DNA from: Oleiharenicola lentus
Lineage (GTDB): Bacteria > Verrucomicrobiota > Verrucomicrobiia > Opitutales > Opitutaceae
Length of the DNA stretch: 64,000 nt
Assembly: GCF_004118375.1 (NCBI RefSeq)
Contig: NZ_SDHX01000001.1
Location: forward strand, 434,001 to 498,000
Direction of reading: 5' to 3'
Both the position numbers and the translations under genes were made by a program. Numbering within the stretch: the first letter of the stretch is position 1; each line of letters starts with the position of its first letter. Positions 7,679-18,012 of this stretch are shown here, in pieces. Below the pieces are notes generated by a model. It saw only the letters and a list, made by a program, of their open reading frames with translations. It was not told the DNA's origin and made no database searches.

Positions 7679-9427
7679 ATGTCCCAAAAACAGCAGCGAA
7701 TAATCGAGGATAACCGCACAGAGCATCCCTTTCGGCACGAGCGTGCCCGGACTGTAAAGGTCTTCGCGGGGATCGCCGTGATCGTGCTGGGACTCCTTGT
7801 CGCAGCGTACTTTATAGGACGACCGATGTTGTCTAAATGGCGATTCAAGAGGGATCTCGAAAACGCGGCCCTTTATGAGAAGGAAGGGGATTGGCGGAGC
7901 GCGATGCTTACCTTGGAGCAGCTTTCCCGTTTGCACCCCGCCAAACTAGAAGTGAGGCAACGGTTGGCCGCTTTTTACGAACGGGCGGGCCAACGGGAAG
8001 CGGTGAATGTCTGGCAGGAAGCGTTGGCTTTGGCCCCTGATCAGCCGGAGATAAAGATCGGTCTGGCGCGGGCGGCGATCCGGTTTGGCGACCTGCCCGC
8101 AGCCCGGAAAATTCTGACCGGCTTTAATCCTCCGGGTTCGCTGCGCGCCGAGTTCCACCGTCTCTGTGCCGCACTGGCGCTGTTGGATCGAGATCCCGTG
8201 GCGCAGGAGAGCCACCTCACAGCCCTGCGCGAACTGGCGCCGGATGATGTCAGGGTCCGGCTCAATCTTGCCGTGCTCAGGCTCAACGGGAGCGAACCAC
8301 TCCAGGCGGCCGAAGCGCGCAACGGATTGCTGGAACTCGCCCGGGGTGATCAGGTGCGCATCCGCGCGATTGTGGAGCTGCTTAATGACGTGGCCCGTCG
8401 CTGGCCCCAGCCCAGTCCGGCCCGGGGTGCCGCCCTCCGGCAACTGGCGGAGACACTTGCCCCCGCGCGCGGTCCGTTGCTCGAACTGCCCAGTCAGGTG
8501 GATCACATCGACCGCTTGCTGGCCTACGCGATGATGCAGCCCATCCCCACGGCCGAGGACGCCGTCGCCCTGGCCAATTGGATGTCCAGCAACGAGCACA
8601 CGCAGGCGGCGCTCGAGTGGCTCGACTCCCTGCCGGAGGCTCTCCGGCAAAGTGCCATCGTGAAGACTGCGGTGGCGGAATTTGTGGTTCGCGCGCAGGA
8701 CTGGCCGCGTTTGCAAACCCTGCTTCGGGAAGGCGCGTGGGGCGTCGTGCCGGCGGAAGCGGTGGAACAGGCCTTCCGCGCCCATCGCCAGTCGGTTGGC
8801 TCCACGCATTCCGGGGTATCCCAAGCTTGGTCCGCGGCGCTGCAAGCGACCCGGGGCTCGCCGCCCGCCTTGCGCATGCTGCTGCGTCTCTCCGAGCTTT
8901 GGCAATGGCCGGTCGAGCGACGTCAAACCCTGCTGGCGATCGCCCGGGCCTTGCCGCACGAAACGTGGGCCTGGCGCCAATTGCTGGGCGATGCCCTCAG
9001 CCGCAACGAATCGGATCAGGTTTGGCAGATTTATCAGGACTGGCGTCGCGCCTTGCCCGGTGACCCCCAGGTGCGGGTCGAGGCCGCCATCATGGGATTT
9101 CTGCTCGGCCGCCGGCCGGTGCCAGATACGACCGAAACGGCCGGATATGCCGGATCGGAGGGGCGCGCCGGTGGGACGGTTGCCCACGCGCTCGCCTTGT
9201 GGCGGGCTGGGCGGGTGGGGGAGGCGGCCGCTGCGCTCGATGGGTTGCCGCGCGCCGAGTTTGACGAACCGCGCTACGGTCTGGCCCGGGCTGTCCTGTT
9301 GTCCGCGGCGGGCCGGGCGGCGGAGAGCGAGGAACAGCTCGGCCGTCTCGCCAACGCGTTTTTCCTTCCCGAGGAGAAAGAGCTGATGACCGCAGCCCGG
9401 ACACGCAACCAGAGTGCGAAGCCGTAA
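7679..9427 (+). CDS. Large membrane-anchored TPR-like protein
   Basis: About 582 residues: a charged cytoplasmic N-terminus, one transmembrane helix (KVFAGIAVIVLGLLVAAYFIG, residues ~27-47) and then a long alpha-helical repeat region of TPR type (RSAMLTLEQLSRLHPAKLEVRQRLAAFY; AVNVWQEALALAPDQPEIKIGLARAAIRFGD is typical, shown here only as signature). The start is uncertain: a GTG at 7655 lies in the same frame, 24 nt upstream. It is divergent from the PEP-CTERM pair. A role in envelope or secreted-polymer assembly is possible, since TPR proteins accompany exosortase systems, but nothing in the sequence proves it. Confidence 0.75.
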   Translation: MSQKQQRIIEDNRTEHPFRHERARTVKVFAGIAVIVLGLLVAAYFIGRPMLSKWRFKRDLENAALYEKEGDWRSAMLTLEQLSRLHPAKLEVRQRLAAFYERAGQREAVNVWQEALALAPDQPEIKIGLARAAIRFGDLPAARKILTGFNPPGSLRAEFHRLCAALALLDRDPVAQESHLTALRELAPDDVRVRLNLAVLRLNGSEPLQAAEARNGLLELARGDQVRIRAIVELLNDVARRWPQPSPARGAALRQLAETLAPARGPLLELPSQVDHIDRLLAYAMMQPIPTAEDAVALANWMSSNEHTQAALEWLDSLPEALRQSAIVKTAVAEFVVRAQDWPRLQTLLREGAWGVVPAEAVEQAFRAHRQSVGSTHSGVSQAWSAALQATRGSPPALRMLLRLSELWQWPVERRQTLLAIARALPHETWAWRQLLGDALSRNESDQVWQIYQDWRRALPGDPQVRVEAAIMGFLLGRRPVPDTTETAGYAGSEGRAGGTVAHALALWRAGRVGEAAAALDGLPRAEFDEPRYGLARAVLLSAAGRAAESEEQLGRLANAFFLPEEKELMTAARTRNQSAKP

Positions 9428-9430
9428 GCC

Positions 9431-9461
9431 CAGCCGTGGCACCGCGGCTTCTGCTTTGATT
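9431..9461 (+). terminator. Possible terminator after the TPR gene
   Basis: Stem AGCCGTGG/CCGCGGCT (one G-T pair) with a 2-nt apex, followed by a T-rich stretch (tctgctttgattt). A second GC hairpin, GCCCGC-cgg-GCGGGC, lies at 9477-9491 before sdhC. The T-tract is weak. Confidence 0.45.
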
Positions 9462-9579
9462 TAGGTTCGCTAATAGAGCCCGCCGGGCGGGCGCGTTCCT
9501 TTACAAGGTTGTTCGGCTCCGACAGCCTGCCGCCAGATTTTAGGCTACGACGCCCCTCCTCCCCCCAATCACACAAGCG

Positions 9580-10362
9580 ATGAATCTCCTTGGTGCGCTT
9601 TTCGGCTCCTCCATCGGAAGAAAATTCCTCATGGCCGTCACCGGCCTCGTTCTCGTCGGCTTCGTGGCCGGCCATCTGGTGGGCAACCTCCAGATCTTCG
9701 CCCATCCCGACAAGATCAACGGCTACGCCCACTTCCTCCAGTCGCTCGGGCCAGCCCTCTGGGCGATCCGGCTCTTCCTGCTGGCCTGCGTGGGCATCCA
9801 CGTCTGGGCCGCGGTGGTGCTCAGCCTCGAAAACAAAGCGGCACGCGGCCCCGAGGCCTACGGTGTTAGCAAGTGGCTCCAGGCCATCTTCGCCTCGCGC
9901 TACATGAAGCACACCGGCCTCGTCGTGCTGGCCTTCCTCATCTATCACCTCGCCCACTTCACCATCGGCGCCGCGCAGGCGGAGAATTTCAAGACCGCGC
10001 TGTCCGAATACACCATGGCCGGCGAATTTCATCTGCTCGGCTTTCCGATCGTCGCCGCCGGTGCGCACGTCCACGACGTTTACTCGATGGTCTATCTCGG
10101 TTTTGCCAGCCCTGTCGTTTCACTCTTCTACATCGTCGCCGTCGGTCTGCTGAGCCTGCACCTGCTGCACGGTGTCGAGTCGATGTTCCAGACCTTCGGC
10201 CTCCGCAACCACCAGTGGGCCGCCGGCCTCCGCCGCTTCGCCGCGCTGTTCTGCCTGGCTTACTTCCTCGGCAACCTCGCCATCCCCGGCGCGATCCTGA
10301 CCGGTATCGCCAAACCCGCCGCCGGCACCACGGCCGCGGCCAAGCTCGTTTCCCAACGCTGA
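9580..10362 (+). CDS. sdhC: Succinate dehydrogenase cytochrome b558 subunit
   Basis: Membrane anchor (260 residues) of complex II. It belongs to the single-subunit, diheme b558 type found with sdhA and sdhB in Bacillus, Bacteroidota and epsilon-proteobacterial fumarate reductases; no separate sdhD is present. Several hydrophobic helices carry candidate heme-ligand histidines ([40 protein letters not shown]). It passes electrons between the iron-sulfur subunit and the quinone pool. sdhA starts 13 nt downstream. Confidence 0.93.
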   Translation: MNLLGALFGSSIGRKFLMAVTGLVLVGFVAGHLVGNLQIFAHPDKINGYAHFLQSLGPALWAIRLFLLACVGIHVWAAVVLSLENKAARGPEAYGVSKWLQAIFASRYMKHTGLVVLAFLIYHLAHFTIGAAQAENFKTALSEYTMAGEFHLLGFPIVAAGAHVHDVYSMVYLGFASPVVSLFYIVAVGLLSLHLLHGVESMFQTFGLRNHQWAAGLRRFAALFCLAYFLGNLAIPGAILTGIAKPAAGTTAAAKLVSQR

Positions 10363-10375
10363 CCCTTTCTTCGCC

Positions 10376-12298
<1,923 letters not shown>

Positions 12299-12305
12299 CT
12301 GCGCT

Positions 12306-12340
12306 GATTTACGAGGGACGATTTACGACTTACGATTTCA
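12306..12340 (+). repeat. Left heptamer array, five tandem 7-bp units (consensus GATTTAC)
   Basis: Five consecutive 7-nt units starting at 12306, 12313, 12320, 12327 and 12334. Units 1 and 3 are exactly GATTTAC, unit 4 differs at one position and unit 5 at two; unit 2 is the most divergent (GAGGGAC). It begins 8 nt after the sdhA stop and ends 16 nt before the four-helix-bundle ATG. The reverse complement, GTAAATC, is the unit of the array on the far side of that gene, so the two arrays form an inverted pair around the cassette. Confidence 0.85.
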
Positions 12341-12356
12341 ACGGGCCGCAACCACC

Positions 12357-12716
12357 ATGAACAAACACGAACTCATCCAGCGGACCCAAGCCTACGCCTT
12401 GCGCGTAGTGAAGGCGGTGCAAGCACTGCCACGTGACGAAATTTCCTCCATCCTCGGCAAACAATTGCTCCGGTCAGGCACCTCAGTCGGCGCCAACTAC
12501 CGTGCTGCCTGCCGGGCCAAATCCACCGCCGACTTCGTGAATAAGCTCAAGATCGTCGAGGAGGAATGCGATGAATCCATCTACTGGATGGAGCTGCTTG
12601 TCGCCGCCGGCTCACTCTCCCGTGCCCGCCTTGCCGCCCTGCTGGAGGAGAGTGACGAACTCCTCTCCATCTTCGTGTCAGCCATCAAAACCACCCGCAG
12701 CTCCCGGGCCGCGTAA
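12357..12716 (+). CDS. Four-helix-bundle protein (23S rRNA intervening-sequence / Avd-like family)
   Basis: A 119-residue protein of the S23/IVP four-helix-bundle family: LIQRTQAYALRVVKAVQALP, the family signature QLLRSGTSVGANYRAACRAKS, FVNKLKIVEEECDESIYWMELL and LLEESDELLSIFVSAIKTTR. Relatives are encoded in intervening sequences of 23S rRNA genes and as accessory Avd proteins of diversity-generating retroelements; the molecular role of free-standing copies is not established. It sits inside the sdhCAB operon, flanked by inverted heptamer arrays, with its own stop codon inside the right array. No reverse transcriptase or variable repeat is nearby. This looks like a small inserted cassette. 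Confidence 0.92.
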   Translation: MNKHELIQRTQAYALRVVKAVQALPRDEISSILGKQLLRSGTSVGANYRAACRAKSTADFVNKLKIVEEECDESIYWMELLVAAGSLSRARLAALLEESDELLSIFVSAIKTTRSSRAA

Positions 12717-12740
12717 ATCGTAATTCTGAAATCGTAATTT
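12713..12740 (+). repeat. Right heptamer array, four tandem 7-bp units (consensus GTAAATC)
   Basis: Units start at 12713, 12720, 12727 and 12734. The first is exactly GTAAATC, the reverse complement of the left array unit; the rest are near matches. The TAA stop of the four-helix-bundle gene (12714-12716) lies in the first unit, and the sdhB ATG follows 6 nt after the last unit. Confidence 0.85.
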
Positions 12741-12746
12741 CCTCTC

Positions 12747-13559
12747 ATGGTCGCCGAATCCTCCACCAAGCTCATCTCCGTCACCCTCCGCGTCTGGCGC
12801 CAGGCCGGCTCAGGCCAGCCCGGCAAGTTCGTCGAATACAAGGCGTCGAACCTGAACCCGAACATGTCGCTGCTCGAGATGCTCGACGTCGTGAACGACG
12901 ACCTTGAGAAGCGCGGCGAGGATCCCATCGCCTTTGCCCACGACTGCCGCGAGGGCATCTGCGGCACCTGCTCGCTCGTCATCGACGGCAAGCCCCACGG
13001 CCCGCACCGCGGCATCGCCAGCTGCCAGACCTACATGCGCAGCTTTGCCGACGGCGCCACCATCACCATCGAGCCCTTCCGCGCCGCCCCCTTCCCGGTC
13101 ATCAAGGACCTGATCAGCGACCGCAGCGCCTTCGACAAGATCCAGCAGGCCGGCGGCTTCATCAGCGTCCGCACCGGAGCCGCCTGCGATGCCAACGCCA
13201 TCCCGATTCCGAAGCCCGTCGCCGACCTCGCGATGGACGCGGCCGCCTGCATCGGCTGCGGCGCCTGCGTGGCCGCCTGCAAGAACGCCTCCGCGATGCT
13301 CTTCGTCTCTGCCAAGGTCTCCCAGCTCGGCCTGCTCCCGCAGGGCCAGCCCGAGCGCGACACCCGCGTGCTCAACATGGTCGGCAAAATGGACGAGCTC
13401 GGTTTCGGCAACTGCACGAACCAATACGAGTGCTCGGCCGCCTGTCCGAAGCTCATCTCGCACGATTTCATCGCGCGCATGAACCGCGACTACATCGGTG
13501 CCCTCTTCCGCTCCAGTCTCAAGCCCGCCTCCAACGCCGCCGGCGGCGGCGCGGGCTGA
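12747..13559 (+). CDS. sdhB: Succinate dehydrogenase iron-sulfur subunit
   Basis: Electron-transfer subunit (270 residues) carrying the three Fe-S clusters between SdhA and SdhC. The [2Fe-2S] motif [11 protein letters not shown] with a later conserved Cys, the [4Fe-4S] motif [12 protein letters not shown], and the third cluster ligands in YECSAACPK are intact. Length fits the b558-type family. The ATG at 12747 lies 6 nt past the right heptamer array, so native leader sequence has been replaced or rearranged; no clear Shine-Dalgarno is visible. A strong terminator follows. Confidence 0.95.
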   Translation: MVAESSTKLISVTLRVWRQAGSGQPGKFVEYKASNLNPNMSLLEMLDVVNDDLEKRGEDPIAFAHDCREGICGTCSLVIDGKPHGPHRGIASCQTYMRSFADGATITIEPFRAAPFPVIKDLISDRSAFDKIQQAGGFISVRTGAACDANAIPIPKPVADLAMDAAACIGCGACVAACKNASAMLFVSAKVSQLGLLPQGQPERDTRVLNMVGKMDELGFGNCTNQYECSAACPKLISHDFIARMNRDYIGALFRSSLKPASNAAGGGAG

Positions 13560-13587
13560 GTTCGGCGCATCTTGTTTAGCCATCGTT

Positions 13588-13618
13588 GGGGCGCACCTTT
13601 AGGGCGCCCCTTCTTCTT
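13588..13618 (+). terminator. Rho-independent terminator of the sdh operon
   Basis: Perfect stem GGGGCGC/GCGCCCC with a 9-nt loop, then TTCTTCTT. Confidence 0.8.
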
Positions 13619-13675
13619 GCCCGCATCCAGATGCTCGCCTTCGCGCGTGAAGCGGCTACAGCTTCCCGACCCCCA

Positions 13676-15535
13676 ATGGCCAGCGGCAAACCCACAGCCA
13701 TCCTCGGCATCTCCGCGTTCTATCACGACAGCGCAGCATGCCTCGTTGTGGACGGGCGGATCGTGGCGGCGGCGCAGGAGGAGCGGTTCACCCGCAAAAA
13801 ACACGACCACCGGTTTCCGGAGCACGCCGTGCGCTACTGCCTGAAGGAGGCGGGGCTGACCGAGGCCGACGTGGACTATGCGGTCTTCTACGAAAAACCC
13901 TACCAGAAGTTCGACCGGCTATTGGAAACCTACCTGCACTTCGCGCCGCAGGGCTGGGCCTCTTTTTTTCAGGCGATGCCGCTCTGGCTGAAACAGAAGC
14001 TCCATTTGCCGCGCGAGATCCGGAAGGGACTGGGCAAGGGCTTCAAGGCGCCGATTTGCTACACCCGGCACCACGAGTCGCATGCGGCGAGCGCGTTTTT
14101 CCCGAGTCCGTTCGACGAGGCGGCCATCCTCACGCTCGACGGAGTGGGCGAGTGGGACACGGCCACGATCGGAGTCGGCCGCGGCAACCGCATTGAGCTG
14201 CTGAAGAGCATGAGCTTCCCGCACTCGCTCGGGCTGCTCTACAGCGCGTTCACCTATTTCACCGGCTTCCGCGTCAACAGCGGCGAATACAAGCTCATGG
14301 GCCTCGCCCCCTACGGCCGTCCGATCTATGCGGACGTCATCCGAGAAAAACTCATCGACCTGAAGGACGACGGCTCCTTCGCGATGGACCTGTCGTATTT
14401 CAACTACTGCGCCGGGCTCACCATGACGAACGACAAGTTCGCTGCGCTCTTCGGCGGGCCGGCGCGCGCACCCGAGTCGCCCATCACCCAGCGAGAGATG
14501 GACCTCGCCGCCTCGATCCAGCAGGTGACCGAGGAAATCGTGCTGGGCATGGCCCGCGAGGCGAAGCGCCTGACGGGCATGAAACATCTCTGCCTTGCCG
14601 GTGGCGTGGCTTTGAACTGCGTGGCCAACGGCCGGCTGCTGCGGGAGAAAATCTTCGACTATCTCTGGATTCAGCCCGCGGCCGGCGACGCCGGCGGTGC
14701 GCTGGGTGCGGCGATTTTCCTGCACTACCAGCTGCTCGAGAACCTGCGCCCGGCCCAGCCGGAGGACGCCATGCAGGGCTCGCTGCTCGGGCCGCATTTT
14801 GCCAACGACGAAATTCGCGCCGTCCTCGATACGGCCAAGGCACCGTATCATTTCATCGCCGACGAGGCGCAGTTGCTCGACACCGTCGCCGGGCTGTTGG
14901 CCGAGGGGAAGGTCGTCGGCTGGTTCCAGGGCCGCATGGAATTCGGCCCGCGCGCCCTCGGCGCCCGCAGCATCCTCGGCGATCCGCGTAGCGCGGCGAT
15001 GCAGGCGACGATGAATCTGCGCATCAAGTTCCGCGAATCGTTCCGCCCCTTTGCGCCGAGCGTGCTGGCGGAGGATGTCGCGGAGTTTTTCGAGAATTTG
15101 CCTCACTCGCCCTACATGCTCCAGGTCGCGCGCGTCAACCGGAAGCTCGACGTGCCGGTGAGCGAGCCCGACCGGGCGAAGATGGCCTCCGATCCCGATC
15201 TCCGCCAGCGCCTCAACATCCCGCGCTCCACCATCCCGGCCGTCACGCATGTGGACATGTCGGCCCGCGTGCAGACCGTGGACGGGACGCGGAACGGCCG
15301 CTATTACCGGCTTATCCGCGTCTTCAAGCAGCGCACCGGTTGCAGCGTGCTCATCAACACGAGCTTCAATGTGCGCGGCGAGCCGATCGTCGGTTCGCCC
15401 GGTGACGCGCTGCGATGCTTCCTTAACACCGACATGGACGTGCTCGTGCTGGAGAACTGCGTACTGCACAAGACCGATCAGCCGGCGGCCTCCGTTAACC
15501 GCACCGCGTATCTCGCGGACTTCAAACTCGACTGA
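13676..15535 (+). CDS. Carbamoyltransferase (NodU/CmcH family)
   Basis: A 619-residue O-carbamoyltransferase-type enzyme that would move a carbamoyl group from carbamoyl phosphate to a hydroxyl on a metabolite or glycan. N-terminal AILGISAFYHDSAACLVVDG and HHESHAASAF (metal/adenylate site), central LCLAGGVALNCVANG, and the C-terminal YrdC-like-associated block NTSFNVRGEPIVGSPGDAL are present. I start at ATG 13676 (MASGKPTAILG); ATG 13631 is an alternative giving 15 more residues. The SxtJ-like gene starts 2 nt after the stop, and a DUF5989 gene follows, a set known from saxitoxin-type and other clusters. Acceptor unknown. Confidence 0.9.
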   Translation: MASGKPTAILGISAFYHDSAACLVVDGRIVAAAQEERFTRKKHDHRFPEHAVRYCLKEAGLTEADVDYAVFYEKPYQKFDRLLETYLHFAPQGWASFFQAMPLWLKQKLHLPREIRKGLGKGFKAPICYTRHHESHAASAFFPSPFDEAAILTLDGVGEWDTATIGVGRGNRIELLKSMSFPHSLGLLYSAFTYFTGFRVNSGEYKLMGLAPYGRPIYADVIREKLIDLKDDGSFAMDLSYFNYCAGLTMTNDKFAALFGGPARAPESPITQREMDLAASIQQVTEEIVLGMAREAKRLTGMKHLCLAGGVALNCVANGRLLREKIFDYLWIQPAAGDAGGALGAAIFLHYQLLENLRPAQPEDAMQGSLLGPHFANDEIRAVLDTAKAPYHFIADEAQLLDTVAGLLAEGKVVGWFQGRMEFGPRALGARSILGDPRSAAMQATMNLRIKFRESFRPFAPSVLAEDVAEFFENLPHSPYMLQVARVNRKLDVPVSEPDRAKMASDPDLRQRLNIPRSTIPAVTHVDMSARVQTVDGTRNGRYYRLIRVFKQRTGCSVLINTSFNVRGEPIVGSPGDALRCFLNTDMDVLVLENCVLHKTDQPAASVNRTAYLADFKLD

Positions 15536-15537
15536 CC

Positions 15538-15981
15538 ATGATCCCCGATCACGAAGGCTCACTCGTCAGTCAGGTGCGGGCGCAGGCCACTCCGGCGGCT
15601 TGCCGTCGCTTCGGCTTCACCCTGTTGCTCGGACTACCGCTCGCGGGTCTGGTTTGGTTGTGCGTGTTGCGTTTTACGACCGGACGCTGGGTCTGGCCGG
15701 TTTTTGCCGGGTTTGTCTTGGCGGCGCTGCTGCTGGGTGTGAGCGCCTTGCTGGCTGCTGGCTGGGCGCGGCGGCTCTACATTGGTTGGCACACCGTGAC
15801 CCGGGCGATTGAGGCCTTGCTCACTTGGTTCGTGCTGGCGGTGTTGTTCTGGCTGGTGATCTCACCGGTGGGGTTGGTTCGTCGGCGGAAGGCCTCCGCG
15901 TTCAAGTCCGTTCCGGGAAAATCCTATTGGCAGGACGTGCCGCCGGTGAAAGATCCCTCCCGCTACTACCGCCAGTTCTAA
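15538..15981 (+). CDS. SxtJ-family membrane protein
   Basis: A 147-residue protein with three or four hydrophobic segments (FTLLLGLPLAGLVWLCVL; VWPVFAGFVLAALLLGVSALLAAGW; ALLTWFVLAVLFWLVISPVGLV). The last is followed by RRRKASAFKSVPGKSYWQDV and a tail ending KDPSRYYRQF, typical of the SxtJ family. The family takes its name from the saxitoxin locus and usually sits next to a NodU/CmcH-type carbamoyltransferase, as here. Biochemical role unknown. Spacing of 2 nt and 3 nt to its neighbours indicates a tight operon. Confidence 0.82.
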   Translation: MIPDHEGSLVSQVRAQATPAACRRFGFTLLLGLPLAGLVWLCVLRFTTGRWVWPVFAGFVLAALLLGVSALLAAGWARRLYIGWHTVTRAIEALLTWFVLAVLFWLVISPVGLVRRRKASAFKSVPGKSYWQDVPPVKDPSRYYRQF

Positions 15982-15984
15982 GTC

Positions 15985-16182
15985 ATGAGCGATAAACCCA
16001 AAACCAAGTTCACCGACGTGAAACCCGCGCGCGAAAAGGGTGTGCTGGGCGAGTTCTGGGGCCTGCTCATGAGCAACAAGAAATACTGGATGTTGCCGAT
16101 CATCCTGCTTCTGCTCGTGTTTGGCGTGCTGGTGATCTTGAGCGGCAGCTCGGCCGCGCCGTTCATCTACACGTTGTTCTGA
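15985..16182 (+). CDS. DUF5989-family small membrane protein
   Basis: A 65-residue protein: basic cytoplasmic N-terminus, the signature GEFWGLLMSNKKYWMLPII, one hydrophobic helix (LLLLVFGVLVIL), and a short tail ending PFIYTLF. Proteins of this kind consistently accompany carbamoyltransferase and SxtJ genes; function unknown. It is 3 nt from the SxtJ-like gene. Confidence 0.8.
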   Translation: MSDKPKTKFTDVKPAREKGVLGEFWGLLMSNKKYWMLPIILLLLVFGVLVILSGSSAAPFIYTLF

Positions 16183-16249
16183 GGCGCCGCCTTGATTCAG
16201 GCGGTTGGGCGGGCTTTACGGCCGGGGGTTTGTGCGCACACTCGGCGCC

Positions 16250-17113
16250 ATGAGCACCAAAATCGCCGTTGCCATCGTTCACGGGGTGGGAATCACGAAG
16301 CCGGATTTTGCCGAGGAGATGATCGAGGAGATCAAGGAACGGTTCAGCAAGAAGACCGGGCTCGATGCCGGCGCCGCGCTTGTGTTCCGGCCTGTTTACT
16401 GGGGGCACATCCTCCAGCAGCCCGAGGACGAACTCTGGCGGCGCATGAAGCAAGGTGGGGACCTGGATTTCACATCGCTGCGTCGCTTCATGGTCAGCTT
16501 CGCCGCCGACGCGCTCGCCTACCAACCGGCCGAAGGCGAGAGGGACAAATACGAGGAGATCCACGCCGTCTATGCGCGCGAGATGTGCTGGCTGGCCGAC
16601 AACGCCGGCGCCGACGCGCCGCTGGTCGTCATCGCGCACAGTCTCGGCACGATCATCACGAGCAACTATTTCTACGACCTCACCAAGTTCCGCCGGCTTG
16701 TGCCTGAGACCGTCCGCGAAGAGATGAACACCAAGCGCACGCCGCTCGAGCGCGGCGAAACGCTGGCCTGCCTCTACACGCTCGGCAGCCCCATCGCACT
16801 CTGGAGCCTGCGCTATGACGACTTCGGCCGGCCGATCGAGGTGCCGGCGGCGGCGTTCAAGGACCACCACCCGGCGCTGGTGCCGCACGCGGGTTGGGAA
16901 AATTTCTACGACCCCGACGACATCATCGGTTATCCGCTGAAGTCGCTCAACGATGCCTACGGCCAGGCGGTGAAACGCGATGTTCCGGTCAACGCCGGCG
17001 GCCTGTTCACCAGCTGGAATCCCGGCAGCCACGTCGCCTACTGGACTGACAACGATGTGACCGTGCCGGTCGCGGAAAATCTCGTGGCGCTCTGGAAGGC
17101 GATGGATTCCTGA
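16250..17113 (+). CDS. Predicted alpha/beta hydrolase
   Basis: A 287-residue cytoplasmic protein without signal peptide. VAIVHGVGITKPDF fits the oxyanion strand (HGVG) and VVIAHSLGTIITSNYF the nucleophile elbow (Ser in HSLG). A C-terminal His is plausible at SHVAYWTDNDV. Substrate unknown: lipase, esterase or a structural homologue are all possible. I start at ATG 16250 (MSTKIAV) rather than at an upstream in-frame codon. It is about 67 nt after the DUF5989 gene and may or may not share that transcript. Confidence 0.7.
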   Translation: MSTKIAVAIVHGVGITKPDFAEEMIEEIKERFSKKTGLDAGAALVFRPVYWGHILQQPEDELWRRMKQGGDLDFTSLRRFMVSFAADALAYQPAEGERDKYEEIHAVYAREMCWLADNAGADAPLVVIAHSLGTIITSNYFYDLTKFRRLVPETVREEMNTKRTPLERGETLACLYTLGSPIALWSLRYDDFGRPIEVPAAAFKDHHPALVPHAGWENFYDPDDIIGYPLKSLNDAYGQAVKRDVPVNAGGLFTSWNPGSHVAYWTDNDVTVPVAENLVALWKAMDS

Positions 17114-17181
17114 AGCCGGCAGGAGCCGCTTTCGCAGCCATTTGCGAAAGTCTGCAACTTTTCGCGCCAAGGCGGGTTTTC

Positions 17182-17445
17182 ATGGCATACCACATGAATC
17201 CTATGAAAACCGCTCTTATCTCCGTTCTCACCGCGACCCTTCTGGGTTTTGCTTCCCTGGCGAGCGGTCGTCCCTTCGACGCCGCCGATTTCACCGCCAT
17301 TCTCTTTACCACCGGTCTCGTGGCCTGGACCGTGGCGCAATACAGCCGCGAGGCTCGTCCGCTCACGGTGGCCCGTCCGATCCGGCTCACGGCGCCCTTG
17401 GCCGTCCGCTCGGCCGCTCCGGTCGCCAGCCGCCTGGCAGCCTGA
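17182..17445 (+). CDS. Small exported or membrane protein, unknown function
   Basis: Up to 87 residues: N-terminal hydrophobic segment (LISVLTATLLGFASLASG) like a signal peptide, then a second hydrophobic stretch (FTAILFTTGLVAWTVAQYS) and an Ala/Arg/Pro-rich tail. In-frame ATGs at 17182, 17194 and 17203 make the exact start uncertain. A strong terminator follows 37 nt downstream, which supports a real, monocistronic gene. No family recognised. Confidence 0.6.
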   Translation: MAYHMNPMKTALISVLTATLLGFASLASGRPFDAADFTAILFTTGLVAWTVAQYSREARPLTVARPIRLTAPLAVRSAAPVASRLAA

Positions 17446-17482
17446 TCGATCCCAGGCTTCAGTCGTAAAACCCAATCCATCG

Positions 17483-17515
17483 AGGCCCCGGCTAATACCG
17501 GGGCCTTTTCATTTT
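17483..17515 (+). terminator. Rho-independent terminator
   Basis: Perfect 9-bp stem AGGCCCCGG/CCGGGGCCT with 6-nt loop, then TTTTCATTTT. It ends next to the stop codon of the convergent lipoprotein gene. Confidence 0.9.
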
Positions 17516-17972
17516 AGGGTGCGCCGGTGACGACGGTGCCGGAGGCATCGGCCCGGAACTTCTCTTCCTTGTCCTCCAACATGAGGATCCAAATGGTGGC
17601 GTTCAGGTCGTAGCTGGCACTGCCGCGCGAGAGGGCCTGCTCCAGCAGAGCCGCATCGGTGACGGAGGCGGCGGACAGCACGCTCGTCTGCTCGGCAAGA
17701 TTCTGCGCCGGCACGGCGAAGCGGCGCGGCTCGGTGAGTTCGCCCACGGCCTTGCCCTCGAGGGAGATTTTCAGGTTCGCCCGGGTGATCACGTAGGGCA
17801 CCACATTGGGGTTGCTCACTTTCCAGGTGACCTGCACGTCGCCGCCGGGCAGACGCTGGAGTCGCAGCAATTCCGCGCGCAGGCCGGCGGTGATAATCTG
17901 CATGTTGCTGGAGCAGCCGGCGACGAATAGCACGCCGAGGGCGAGGAGCAGGGGGGCGAACAGCTTCTTCAT
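17514..17972 (-). CDS. LEA14-like lipoprotein
   Basis: A 152-residue lipoprotein: signal peptide with lipobox LFVAGC (Cys near residue 20), then a LEA type 2 / water-stress-like beta-sandwich (VQVTWKVSNPNVVPYVITRANLKISLEGKAVGE is the characteristic region, quoted in part: SNPNVVPYVITRANL). Anchored to a membrane on the periplasmic side. It is the last gene of a minus-strand group with the TMEM198-like and AbgT genes (40 nt gap upstream). Confidence 0.75.
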   Translation of the reverse strand: MKKLFAPLLLALGVLFVAGCSSNMQIITAGLRAELLRLQRLPGGDVQVTWKVSNPNVVPYVITRANLKISLEGKAVGELTEPRRFAVPAQNLAEQTSVLSAASVTDAALLEQALSRGSASYDLNATIWILMLEDKEEKFRADASGTVVTGAP

Positions 17973-18012
17973 GACAAGGCGATGGTGGGAAGGAAGGGCC
18001 GGCCGGCAAGGC

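Noticed and set aside
12357-12716. Diversity-generating retroelement around the four-helix-bundle gene
   Set aside because: The Avd-like fold suggested it, but there is no reverse transcriptase, template repeat or variable repeat in the window.
12306-12740. CRISPR array explanation for the heptamer repeats
   Set aside because: Units are 7 bp and directly tandem with no spacers; no cas genes are present.
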